DNA of 11,088 nt from positions 1 through 11,088 of the forward strand of contig CAJOPP010000179.1 of assembly GCA_905236365.1 (NCBI GenBank), read 5' to 3'. Of the stretch, positions 1 through 6,225 are shown piece by piece (the first letter of the stretch is position 1; every line of letters begins with the position of its first letter). The position numbers were made by a program, and so were the translations under genes. The DNA is from an uncultured Lachnospiraceae bacterium (lineage in GTDB: Bacteria; Bacillota; Clostridia; Lachnospirales; Lachnospiraceae). The notes beneath the pieces are model-generated. The model did no database searches, was not told the DNA's origin, and worked only from the letters and a program-made list of their open reading frames with translations.

Positions 1-194
1 AATTGGATGAGCTGAAACTGGTAGAAATCGTTCGCGAGAACTTTGACCTTCGACCGGCAGGTATCATTAAGATGTTAGATCTGCGTCGTCCAATCTACAA
101 ACAGACGGCTGCCTATGGACATTTTGGACGTACCGATCTGGATCTTCCTTGGGAGAAGCTGGATGTAGTGGATAAATTAAAGACATATTTATAA
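1..194 (+). CDS. metK: S-adenosylmethionine synthetase, C-terminal fragment (cut by window edge)
   Basis: This is the last 63 codons of methionine adenosyltransferase, which makes S-adenosylmethionine from ATP and methionine in the cytosol. The window begins inside the gene: the first two bases finish an earlier codon and the readable frame starts at base 3. The first triplet, TTG, is an internal leucine and not a start. The segment FDLRPAGIIKMLDLRRPIY followed by KQTAAYGHFGR and PWEKLD is the conserved C-terminal signature of MetK, and the stop at 192-194 is where the family normally ends. No clear plus-strand terminator with a T-run follows. The gene converges with degV. Any SAM riboswitch or promoter would lie upstream of the window. 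Identity is near certain; only the 3' end can be judged. Confidence 0.96.
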   Translation, partial: LDELKLVEIVRENFDLRPAGIIKMLDLRRPIYKQTAAYGHFGRTDLDLPWEKLDVVDKLKTYL

Positions 195-226
195 TTCGCG
201 AAAATATTGAATTATGTTCATCTGAA

Positions 227-261
227 GTAACGGTTCAGCTGGCACTCGCATTAGCTGCGAG
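227..261. repeat. Solo copy of a dispersed palindromic intergenic repeat
   Basis: Bases 227-237 (gtaacggttca) match the 11-mer GTWACNGTTCA that recurs in other gaps of this window. ACTCG and TTAGC follow in the same order as in the element near 1400 read on the minus strand, but with insertions between them. A perfect 6-bp hairpin (ctcgca 245-250, tgcgag 256-261, loop ttagc) sits at the right side. No matching opposite end and no flanking direct repeat were found, so this looks like a decayed or one-ended copy. It lies 33 bp after the metK stop and has no T-run, so it is not a convincing terminator. Confidence 0.45.
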
Positions 262-275
262 ATCAAATAAATGAC

Positions 276-365
276 AATAAAAAATATACTATTCACAGTT
301 GGTTTGTCCGAACTCAGGAGTGGCTGTTTATCGGTATAAATCGACTGTGAATAGTAATAAAAAAT
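276..365. mobile_element. MITE-like 72-bp hairpin element flanked by 10-bp direct repeats
   Basis: The core has perfect 12-bp terminal inverted repeats: actattcacagt at 288-299 and actgtgaatagt at 344-355. With G-U wobbles in the plus-strand RNA, pairing extends to 287-307 against 336-356, and after a one-base bulge (t335) to ccga 308-311 against tcgg 331-334. The same 10-mer, aataaaaaat, lies on each side (276-285 and 356-365), as expected for a target-site duplication. There is no coding capacity. The ends (tactattca) resemble the GTWACNGTTCA repeat seen elsewhere in the window. On the minus strand both copies of the 10-mer read as a T6 tract, the left one directly after the hairpin, so the element probably sits in the degV terminator region and may itself end degV transcription. 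The structure is certain; mobility is inferred. Confidence 0.55.
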
Positions 366-417
366 CATGCAACTCTGTCAGTTGAAAGTGCAATATCCGT
401 AGTTTACAGGAAGAAAT

Positions 418-1305
418 TTACAGTTCCCGCTCTTTTCCCCAAAAGAACAGGGCAACGGTTCCCGGACCGGTATGACTTCCAATCACAGTTCCGATATTGT
501 AAATCTCTACCTTGCCATCCAGATTTGGAAATTTGGATTCAATCAGATCGGCAACTGCTTTGGCATCTTCGTAGCAGGCAGATTGACTGATATAGCATTT
601 TCCATTGTATGCAAGCCCGTCTCTGGCATTTTCTTCCATCTTAGCTACAATCTCTTTGATTGCTTTTCGTTTGGTACGGATTTTATCCCGTACGATCAAT
701 TTTCCTTCGTTATTTACATTTAAAAGAGGACAGATATTAAGGAGATTACCAATGGCTCCTGATGTTTTAGAAACACGTCCGCCCTTGATATAAAAGGTAA
801 GATCACCGGAGAAAAACCAATGATTTAATTGTAGAAGATGATCATTCGTCCATTGATAAAGGGTATCAATATCTGCCCCCTCATCCCGCAAATCGGCGAG
901 ATCGTCCATCAACAGGCCGTAACCGGAAGAAGCAGCCAGAGAATCCACAATATAAATCTTGCGGTCAGGAAATTCCTCAGACAATAGATCTCTTGCAATA
1001 CAAGCTGAGTTATATACACCGGAAATACCGGAAGAAAGCGTCAAATGCAGAATATCCTGCCCCTTTTCCAGAAAAGTACGAAAATAAGTGGTAAATTCAT
1101 CTGCATTCACCTGAGATGTTTTCGTGTCGGCTCCATTTGCCATTCTTTGATAAAAATCATCAAAAGTAATAGATTGACCTAAGTCATCATCATACATCAC
1201 ATCATCTAATAAAAAATGGAAGGGAATAAAATGAATCTGCCTTTGCTCAAAATGTTCTTTGGATAAATCTGCTGTGGAACAGCAGGAAATAATATAGTTA
1301 CTCAT
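418..1305 (-). CDS. DegV family fatty-acid-binding protein
   Basis: This is a 295-residue DegV/FakB-type protein. The family binds a fatty acid in the cytosol and, in the characterised FakAB system, presents it to the kinase FakA to make acyl-phosphate for phospholipid synthesis. Visible family motifs are TSQ (63-65), the ligand-pocket segment LSSGISGVYNSA (90-101), DSLAASSGYG (121-130), GGRVSK (175-180) and the C-terminal SHTGPG (277-282). Length is normal. The frame is open 12 codons further upstream, but the ATG at 1305 is preferred: it has GGAGGA (1315-1320) nine bases ahead, and the longer start would place this site inside the gene. No fakA-like gene lies nearby, so the partner is encoded elsewhere. 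The gene appears monocistronic. Family assignment is firm; the specific lipid is unknown. Confidence 0.93.
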   Translation of the reverse strand: MSNYIISCCSTADLSKEHFEQRQIHFIPFHFLLDDVMYDDDLGQSITFDDFYQRMANGADTKTSQVNADEFTTYFRTFLEKGQDILHLTLSSGISGVYNSACIARDLLSEEFPDRKIYIVDSLAASSGYGLLMDDLADLRDEGADIDTLYQWTNDHLLQLNHWFFSGDLTFYIKGGRVSKTSGAIGNLLNICPLLNVNNEGKLIVRDKIRTKRKAIKEIVAKMEENARDGLAYNGKCYISQSACYEDAKAVADLIESKFPNLDGKVEIYNIGTVIGSHTGPGTVALFFWGKEREL

Positions 1306-1331
1306 GGTAAAGTATCCTCCTTTTATAAAGC

Positions 1332-1340
1332 ATTGTATCA
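1332..1340 (-). promoter_or_regulatory. Predicted extended -10 promoter of degV
   Basis: On the minus strand this reads TGATACAAT, a TG-N motif directly before a good -10 hexamer (TACAAT). A -35 at 16-18 bp is poor (T-rich, TTTCTT type), which extended -10 promoters tolerate. The predicted transcript start is about 19 bases before the degV ATG, leaving room for the GGAGGA site. Confidence 0.5.
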
Positions 1341-1390
1341 CAAAGAAGGTCTCAAAGAAAGAAAAAAAGTATTATGATTTGGAGATTTAT

Positions 1391-1436
1391 TTTTTAGGAG
1401 TTACTGGCTAACGAGTGAACGGTAACTTTTTAGGAG
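1391..1436. mobile_element. Minimal palindromic element flanked by exact 10-bp direct repeats
   Basis: A 26-bp core (1401-1426) is bounded by ttactg on the left and cggtaac on the right, giving an inverted repeat agttac/gtaact across the junctions. It is flanked on both sides by the identical 10-mer tttttaggag (1391-1400 and 1427-1436). The right half, cgagtgaacggtaac (1412-1426), matches cgagtgaactgttac at 7233-7247 with two differences. The layout is the same as that of the hairpin element at 276-365: palindromic ends inside a direct repeat of about 10 bp. It lies 51 bp upstream of the predicted degV -10. It is too small to encode anything and would depend on an enzyme supplied from elsewhere. 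Confidence 0.5.
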
Positions 1437-1486
1437 ATTGTTTCGGATCCGAAGATTGAATGTGATCTTGCTCTGGTAAATTAATT

Positions 1487-1522
1487 GGAAGAGGTGTGAC
1501 CTATTCAAGTCACACCTCTTCC
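1487..1522 (-). terminator. Strong hairpin, likely terminator of the GH64 gene
   Basis: A perfect 14-bp stem (ggaagaggtgtgac 1487-1500, gtcacacctcttcc 1509-1522) has an 8-base loop. It lies about 100 bp downstream of the GH64 stop on the minus strand, with an AT-rich but not pure T tail (aattaattt). The plus-strand tail (tgttttag) is also weakly T-rich, but no plus-strand gene lies upstream, so ending GH64 transcription is the likely role. Confidence 0.65.
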
Positions 1523-1548
1523 TGTTTTAGTCGATTGATTTTCCAAGA

Positions 1549-1610
1549 GTTCTTTATAATTTTCCTTTCGCATGAAAGGTCATTTATAAAGTCTTTCGAG
1601 TATAAAGAAC
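1549..1610 (-). other. Structured 3' UTR with nested inverted repeats
   Basis: Directly after the GH64 stop there is a perfect 10-bp inverted repeat (gttctttata 1549-1558, tataaagaac 1601-1610). It encloses a perfect 6-bp hairpin with a GCAT loop (cctttc 1564-1569, gaaagg 1574-1579). A competing 8-bp pairing, ctttataa 1552-1559 with ttataaag 1584-1591, overlaps the outer left arm. There is no T-run, so it is not a classic terminator. A role in mRNA stability is possible but not shown. Confidence 0.4.
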
Positions 1611-1618
1611 GCTGTTAT

Positions 1619-3859
1619 TTAGTTCCACTTCAAATCGATTATTAATTTCTTCGCTGTATTACACTCAAGCAAAGTGGACTGGTCATTTACATCATCATAG
1701 CAGAATCCATATCCAAGTCCGCTGACACCATGCTGATGCCAGAAACCTGCGTAATAGTTATAAGGATAATTCTGATAATATTTGCTTACATCATACCAGT
1801 CAGAAGTTGGACTTAATGCCAATCCGCGGTTAAAGGCTGCACAAAGCTGTGCTTCTAACACAAGCTCCAGGTCACCAGGAAGTCCTGGCTGTGTTCTTCT
1901 GTCAAAGGCACCTCGTCCCTCTAAGACGTCCTGTGTAGATGGTTTGTCAATGCGTCCTGTTGATCCGGTTCTCTCATCAGTGAACTCCAATATATTGCCG
2001 TTGGTACGCCCCCTGAAGTCACCGCCCTGACAGTGAAGAACGAGATCTTCTCTGGAGTACTTATCCCAAAACTGGTTGATGGTATCATCAAAGAAACCGC
2101 CGTTCGGTTGTCCTTCATTAAATGTCTTCTTACATGGTGCAAAAATCCGGTAATCGTCAACTAATCCATTTTTAAATGCATCCGGTGCATTATTGATAAA
2201 TTCGTTTCGGAGATAATCTCTGCCTTCGATATCACCTACGGTTTTGTCATATGGTTTACTGCTTACAACATTACCGGCTTCATCATAGCCTCTGTTCTCA
2301 CCGATCAATCTGCTGACGACAGGGAAACAGAAATTGTCTACACGTGTCGTATTTCCCCAATAGTGTGTTGGCTCATCTACAGCTCCTCCAAATAAACCAA
2401 TCGTAAATTCCATAAACTCAAAATAAGTTTCGGCATTTGGATCATTTGCAGCATCCATATTCGGACCGGCAAATCCGACTCTTCCATTCGCATCAACGTT
2501 AAACTCGATATCGATTGGTTTTCCGTAGCTGATATACATTCTTCCGGATATAATACTTGGCATATATACATGTTTATTACTTTGTGCAATCGTATTTACA
2601 ATCTGTCTGGAAGACTTGCGTGCGTTTGGCAAATCTGTATCATTTAAACCTGGAGAGGCGTCATGTAAATTACCTTGAGCATCCACATAACACAATTCCA
2701 TGGAGCCAGGTCTGTATCCTAATGCACACCAATAAATCTGATCATCGCTATACGCACCATTTGTAAGGTTGTTAAACTGGAAGATCATCTTACCGTCCTG
2801 ATCAGGAATACTTGTATCTTCAACCGGAATCGATACACCTAAATTGTCGTAATTCTGATTCCCGTTGCCGCCCTGATTTCCGTTATTACCCTGGTTTCCG
2901 TTATCACCTTGATTTCCGTTATTACCCTGGTTTTCGTTATCATTCTGATTTCCGTTATCACCCTGGTTTCCGTTGCCGCCCTGATTTCCGTTATCACCCT
3001 GATTTCCGCTATTACCGGAATTCACCGGCTCAAATTCAATCCAGTCAATGGATGATTTGCCTGCAACGGAAACAACAGTTAAGAAGAGGTTGCCCTCAGC
3101 CAAATCAATGGCTTCGCTTCTGAAATCGTTATAATCACTGTGGTTCGTTACACTGACAGTGCTGATTTTCCTGTTGGTATCACGGAATACCAAAAGACCA
3201 TCGCGATCGCCATCGGCTTTACCGCGAACAAGAATGCGGTAAGAACCGGAAGTTGGAATATTTAAAGCGTAACGCATCCAGTTGTTGGTATCTACATTGG
3301 TAATTTGCCAACCGTCATTCTGAACACCCGACATAGTACTATAATTTTCGGCTTCAATCCGAATGTTGGTCTGGGTGTTGGACTGCTGGTTGTTGTCCGG
3401 GTTATTGTTGTTATTCTGATCCCCGTTGTTTGGAGTGTTGTTATTGTTGTCTGAAGCAGCACTTCCCACAACATAATTCATCCATGGGCTGTCTACGCCT
3501 GCACCTTCAGGATTAATGTAAGTAAAAAATATATCAAGAGAACTACCGTTTGTGACATTAGAAATGGTATAAGTCCAATTGTTTCCTTCGTTTACTGTAC
3601 CGACATTCTGCTGGTCTCCATTATTTACTTTATAATGAATATCTACAGTTTTCATGGTACTGGAAGGCGTAAATATAATTTTACAGTTGCCTGCTGTCTC
3701 TTCTACTGCTTTTACAGAATAATCTGCTGTTTCCGTGATCGTTTTTTCGGCAGCAGAAACAAAGATTCCCTGCATAAAAACCATACATAAGACAACAGAA
3801 ATGAATAGTGCGATTTGTTTCAGCAGCAAAAATTCATTTTGCATTTTTGTATGTTTCAT
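1619..3859 (-). CDS. Secreted modular GH64 beta-1,3-glucanase with CBM56 and CBM6
   Basis: This 746-residue exported enzyme is predicted to hydrolyse beta-1,3-glucan outside the cell; characterised GH64 enzymes are endo-acting and release laminaripentaose. In order it has a signal peptide (1 to about 37, cleavage near V-S-A-A), a CBM56-like module (about 47-131: DIHYKVNNGDQQNV, WTYTISN, FFTYINPEG), an Asn-rich linker (137-164), a CBM6 (about 166-277: RIEAENYSTMSG, SSIDWIEFE), a repetitive Gly/Asn/Gln linker (about 282-336) and a GH64 domain (about 345-746). The likely catalytic pair is E484 (FMEFT) and D508 (TRVDNF), placed by analogy with the Streptomyces enzyme. The catalytic domain has eight cysteines. 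The ATG at 3859 is preferred over one four codons upstream because GGAGG (3865-3869) lies between them. There is no sortase or SLH anchor, so it is probably released. Family assignment is strong; exact substrate is inferred. Confidence 0.9.
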   Translation of the reverse strand: MKHTKMQNEFLLLKQIALFISVVLCMVFMQGIFVSAAEKTITETADYSVKAVEETAGNCKIIFTPSSTMKTVDIHYKVNNGDQQNVGTVNEGNNWTYTISNVTNGSSLDIFFTYINPEGAGVDSPWMNYVVGSAASDNNNNTPNNGDQNNNNNPDNNQQSNTQTNIRIEAENYSTMSGVQNDGWQITNVDTNNWMRYALNIPTSGSYRILVRGKADGDRDGLLVFRDTNRKISTVSVTNHSDYNDFRSEAIDLAEGNLFLTVVSVAGKSSIDWIEFEPVNSGNSGNQGDNGNQGGNGNQGDNGNQNDNENQGNNGNQGDNGNQGNNGNQGGNGNQNYDNLGVSIPVEDTSIPDQDGKMIFQFNNLTNGAYSDDQIYWCALGYRPGSMELCYVDAQGNLHDASPGLNDTDLPNARKSSRQIVNTIAQSNKHVYMPSIISGRMYISYGKPIDIEFNVDANGRVGFAGPNMDAANDPNAETYFEFMEFTIGLFGGAVDEPTHYWGNTTRVDNFCFPVVSRLIGENRGYDEAGNVVSSKPYDKTVGDIEGRDYLRNEFINNAPDAFKNGLVDDYRIFAPCKKTFNEGQPNGGFFDDTINQFWDKYSREDLVLHCQGGDFRGRTNGNILEFTDERTGSTGRIDKPSTQDVLEGRGAFDRRTQPGLPGDLELVLEAQLCAAFNRGLALSPTSDWYDVSKYYQNYPYNYYAGFWHQHGVSGLGYGFCYDDVNDQSTLLECNTAKKLIIDLKWN
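2853..3014 (-). repeat. 18-bp x 9 in-frame tandem repeat encoding the CBM6-GH64 linker
   Basis: Nine consecutive 18-bp units vary around ccctgatttccgttatca (plus strand). They encode six-residue Gly/Asn/Gln repeats of the type G-N-Q-G-D-N between the CBM6 and the GH64 catalytic domain. The unit is a multiple of three, so copy-number change would keep the frame and only alter linker length. Confidence 0.9.
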
Positions 3860-3931
3860 CTTGACCTCCAATGTTCAATTCAAAAATAAAAATTTGCATA
3901 TTGCAACACTATCCCTAATAACCATCTTTTC

Positions 3932-3960
3932 ATTCTATCAAATATTAAAAGTTCTCTCAA
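3932..3960 (-). promoter_or_regulatory. Predicted sigma-A promoter of the GH64 gene
   Basis: On the minus strand TTGAGA (3955-3960), a 17-bp spacer and TAGAAT (3932-3937) form a good housekeeping promoter, with a TG-A extension before the -10. The predicted start is near 3925, giving a leader of about 66 nt. The leader contains the 13-bp dyad ttgcatattgcaa (3894-3906), a possible operator. Confidence 0.65.
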
Positions 3961-4033
3961 TTTAATAATTTTTCTAAAAAAGTAATTATTTTTACTTTTT
4001 GTTTCAATTTTTTTATGGATCAGTTTTGTGCTC

Positions 4034-4062
4034 TTGTAATTTATCTTTATTATAAGTAGAAT
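4034..4062 (+). promoter_or_regulatory. Predicted sigma-A promoter of the leucine-rich repeat gene
   Basis: TTGTAA (4034-4039), a 17-bp spacer and TAGAAT (4057-4062) match the consensus at 4/6 and 5/6 positions. The predicted start near 4069 leaves a leader of about 85 nt before the ATG at 4154. The surrounding sequence is very AT-rich, so chance matches are easy. A nearer TACAAT (4109-4114) has no usable -35. Confidence 0.4.
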
Positions 4063-4153
4063 AACCATCAGATTATCCCTTATATAACCAAATGTAATAT
4101 AAATTCAATACAATTGACACTAATAATGAAAAGTCAAGAAAGAGGTATCAATT

Positions 4154-6136
4154 ATGCAGAAAAGAACATTTAGCCAGAAAACGGCTGAAGGAGCTCTTAT
4201 TCTTTGGTTGAGCATAATAGCGATTCTGTTTTTGGGGAAGATGAGTACGGTACATGCAGCTTCGCCGGAAGGGGATTTTACGTTTGATGCGGTAACCGGT
4301 TGTATTACAGAATATAAGGGTTCAGAACAGAATGTTGAAGTGCCGGAGCAGATTTCCGGTGTTTCCGTAACAGGAATTGAGTGGGGGGCATTCTCCAATA
4401 AGAATGTGACACAGGTTGTTCTTCCAAATACGGTGAGAACGATTGGTGCTATGGCATTTGAAGGATGTTCCGGTCTTACCAGTGTAACGATTCCGGAAGG
4501 TGTGTCAGTGATTGCACCATACACATTTTATGGATGCAGTTCTTTGCAGAGTGTAACATTACCGGCTTCTGCAGAGACGATCATGTTAGATGCATTTGCA
4601 GGATGTACGGCTCTTACGGAGATTACGATACCGGAACGTGTAAATGGAATTGAAGAGGAAGCATTTGCTTCCCATAATGGAGAGCTTACGATTGTTGGTA
4701 ACGAAAATTCTTTTGCAAAGAATTACGCAGATCGTGAGAATATAAAGTTCCGAGCAATCCGGGAGGAAAATGCGAATCCAAGTGATGGACAAAGTTCAGA
4801 AACGGGTGACGGGCAGAAGGATAATGCGGATCAGATTGCTGCAAATCAGGTAATTACATTGATTGATCAGATTGGTGAGGTTTCATTAGCCAGTGAGAAA
4901 CAAATCAATGATGCACTGGATGCATATGGGCGACTGACAGAAAATCAGAAGACTTTTGTTACCAATTACAGTGACCTGCAAAAAGCAAAGACTGTCTATG
5001 AACAGTTAAAGGCTGATGATCAGGCAAAAGCCAAAGCAGCACAGGATCAGGCGGCAGCGAAAGCAGTGATAGATCGCATTGATGGAATTGGAAGCATTAC
5101 TCTCGATAGTGAGGAGTCTCTTAATGCAATAAGAAAGGATTATAATTCTTTAACGGATGATCAGAAAAAATTAGTGACAAATCTAAATAAGCTGGTAGAT
5201 GCCGAAGCAAAACTTGATGAATTGAAAAAGAATGAAGACACAACGAATCAGGGCGGTCAGCCATCTGGCAGTGGTCAGGAAAACGGCACCGGAAACTCAG
5301 GAAATAACCAGGGAACTGGTACCGGAAACTCAGGAAATAACCAGGGAACTGGCACCGGAAACTCAGGAGATAACCAGGGAACCGGCACCGGAAACTCAGG
5401 AGATAACCAGGGAACCGGCACTGGAAACTCAGGAAATAACCAGGGAACTGGTACCGGAAATTCAGGAAATAACCAGGGAACTGACACCGGGAACTCAGGA
5501 TATAATCAGGGAACTGGCACCGGAAATTCAGGAAATAACCAGGGAACTGATACCGGAAACTCAGGGAATAACCAGGGAACTGACGCTGGAAATTCAGAAA
5601 ACAATCAGGGAAATGGTACTGGAACTTCCGGAGATAGTCAGGGGACAATGATATCAGACAATGCTTCTTTACAGTTTCGGCTTAGCAAATCTAAGGCGAC
5701 CTTGTATACCAAGGGCAAGAAAACGCTTACTTTGAACGCATATGATAATGGAACACTGTTAACTGCAAACAGTGTGACATGGACGAGCAGCAACAGCAAG
5801 GTTGCAGCGGTAAGCAGTACCGGTAAGATTACTGCAAAGAAGAAAGGTAAGGCGATTATTTCAGCAACCTATAAGGGTGTTACTGTGAAAGCTACGATTA
5901 CGGTTAAGAAGCCAATACTAAAATTAAAGAAATCCAAAGCAACCCTTGCCGTGAATAAGAAGGTTACGATCAAAGCCAAAGCAACGCCGGCTAAGAAAAT
6001 TACATATAAGTCCGGCAATAAGAAAGTTGCAACGGTTTCAAAGAAGGGTGTTGTTACTGCACAAGGAAAAGGCAAGACAACCATTACTGTTAAAGCAAAC
6101 GGAGTGAAGAAGAAATTTACAGTAACTGTAAAATAA
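4154..6136 (+). CDS. Secreted BspA-like leucine-rich repeat protein with Gly-rich repeats and two Ig-like (Big_2) domains
   Basis: This 660-residue exported protein is probably a cell-surface or adhesion protein; no enzyme domain is visible. In order it has a signal peptide (1 to about 35, cleavage at V-H-A-A), a BspA-type LRR_5 domain (about 42-200; repeats such as GAMAFEGCSGLTSVTIPEGV and YTFYGCSSLQSVTLP), and two similar helical modules of about 58 residues (230-287 and 301-358) sharing L-T-x-x-Q-K-x-x-V-T-N. Next come eleven copies of an 11-residue G-T-G-T-G-N-S-G-N-N-Q type repeat (378-498) and two lysine-rich Ig-like Big_2 domains (about 505-585 and 588-660). There is no LPxTG, SLH or membrane anchor; the very basic C-terminus might bind the anionic wall. 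GAAAGAGG lies eight bases before the ATG. It is divergent from the GH64 gene. Domain calls are good; function is inferred. Confidence 0.88.
   Translation: MQKRTFSQKTAEGALILWLSIIAILFLGKMSTVHAASPEGDFTFDAVTGCITEYKGSEQNVEVPEQISGVSVTGIEWGAFSNKNVTQVVLPNTVRTIGAMAFEGCSGLTSVTIPEGVSVIAPYTFYGCSSLQSVTLPASAETIMLDAFAGCTALTEITIPERVNGIEEEAFASHNGELTIVGNENSFAKNYADRENIKFRAIREENANPSDGQSSETGDGQKDNADQIAANQVITLIDQIGEVSLASEKQINDALDAYGRLTENQKTFVTNYSDLQKAKTVYEQLKADDQAKAKAAQDQAAAKAVIDRIDGIGSITLDSEESLNAIRKDYNSLTDDQKKLVTNLNKLVDAEAKLDELKKNEDTTNQGGQPSGSGQENGTGNSGNNQGTGTGNSGNNQGTGTGNSGDNQGTGTGNSGDNQGTGTGNSGNNQGTGTGNSGNNQGTDTGNSGYNQGTGTGNSGNNQGTDTGNSGNNQGTDAGNSENNQGNGTGTSGDSQGTMISDNASLQFRLSKSKATLYTKGKKTLTLNAYDNGTLLTANSVTWTSSNSKVAAVSSTGKITAKKKGKAIISATYKGVTVKATITVKKPILKLKKSKATLAVNKKVTIKAKATPAKKITYKSGNKKVATVSKKGVVTAQGKGKTTITVKANGVKKKFTVTVK
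5285..5647 (+). repeat. 33-bp x 11 in-frame tandem repeat
   Basis: Eleven consecutive 33-bp units begin at 5285, 5318 and so on up to 5615. Each starts with ggcacc-like sequence and continues ggaaactcaggaaataacca. They encode an 11-residue Gly/Thr/Asn/Gln spacer between the helical modules and the Ig-like domains. The first units are nearly identical and the last two are diverged, typical of array growth from one side. Because the unit is a multiple of three, all six frames stay partly open here and give spurious overlapping reading frames. Confidence 0.95.
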
Positions 6137-6225
6137 GACAGATGATAGACGTTGTTACGAACCGGAGCAGAGCCGGATAGTGTTTACCGGAAAATAGTCA
6201 TAGTACAGCGTACTTTGAAACGATT

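Noticed and set aside
276..365. The hairpin near 287-356 as a simple metK terminator
   Set aside because: On the plus strand the stem is followed by A-rich, not T-rich, sequence, and the loop is large; the flanking direct repeats fit an inserted element better.
1391..1436. CRISPR-like array from the recurring gtwacngttca motif
   Set aside because: Spacing is irregular, units are inverted as well as direct, and there are no cas genes.
2812..3123. Plus-strand reading frame rich in Tyr, Arg and Phe repeats
   Set aside because: It is the antisense shadow of the 18-bp linker repeat in the GH64 gene.
3880..4068. Small minus-strand reading frame of 62 codons upstream of the GH64 gene
   Set aside because: It lies across the predicted GH64 promoter and leader, is AT-biased, and has no ribosome binding site.
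3917..4069. Direct repeat aataaccatc at 3917-3926 and 4060-4069 near the two divergent promoters
   Set aside because: A 10-bp match in an AT-rich region of this size is expected by chance, and its orientation relative to the two genes is inconsistent.
4114..4119. Perfect TTGACA upstream of the LRR gene
   Set aside because: A -10 at 16-18 bp would fall on the ribosome binding site and nothing TATAAT-like is there.
5121..5651. Long overlapping reading frames on both strands across the 33-bp repeat
   Set aside because: The repeat unit is a multiple of three, so every frame stays open; products are low-complexity periodic shadows with no ribosome binding site.
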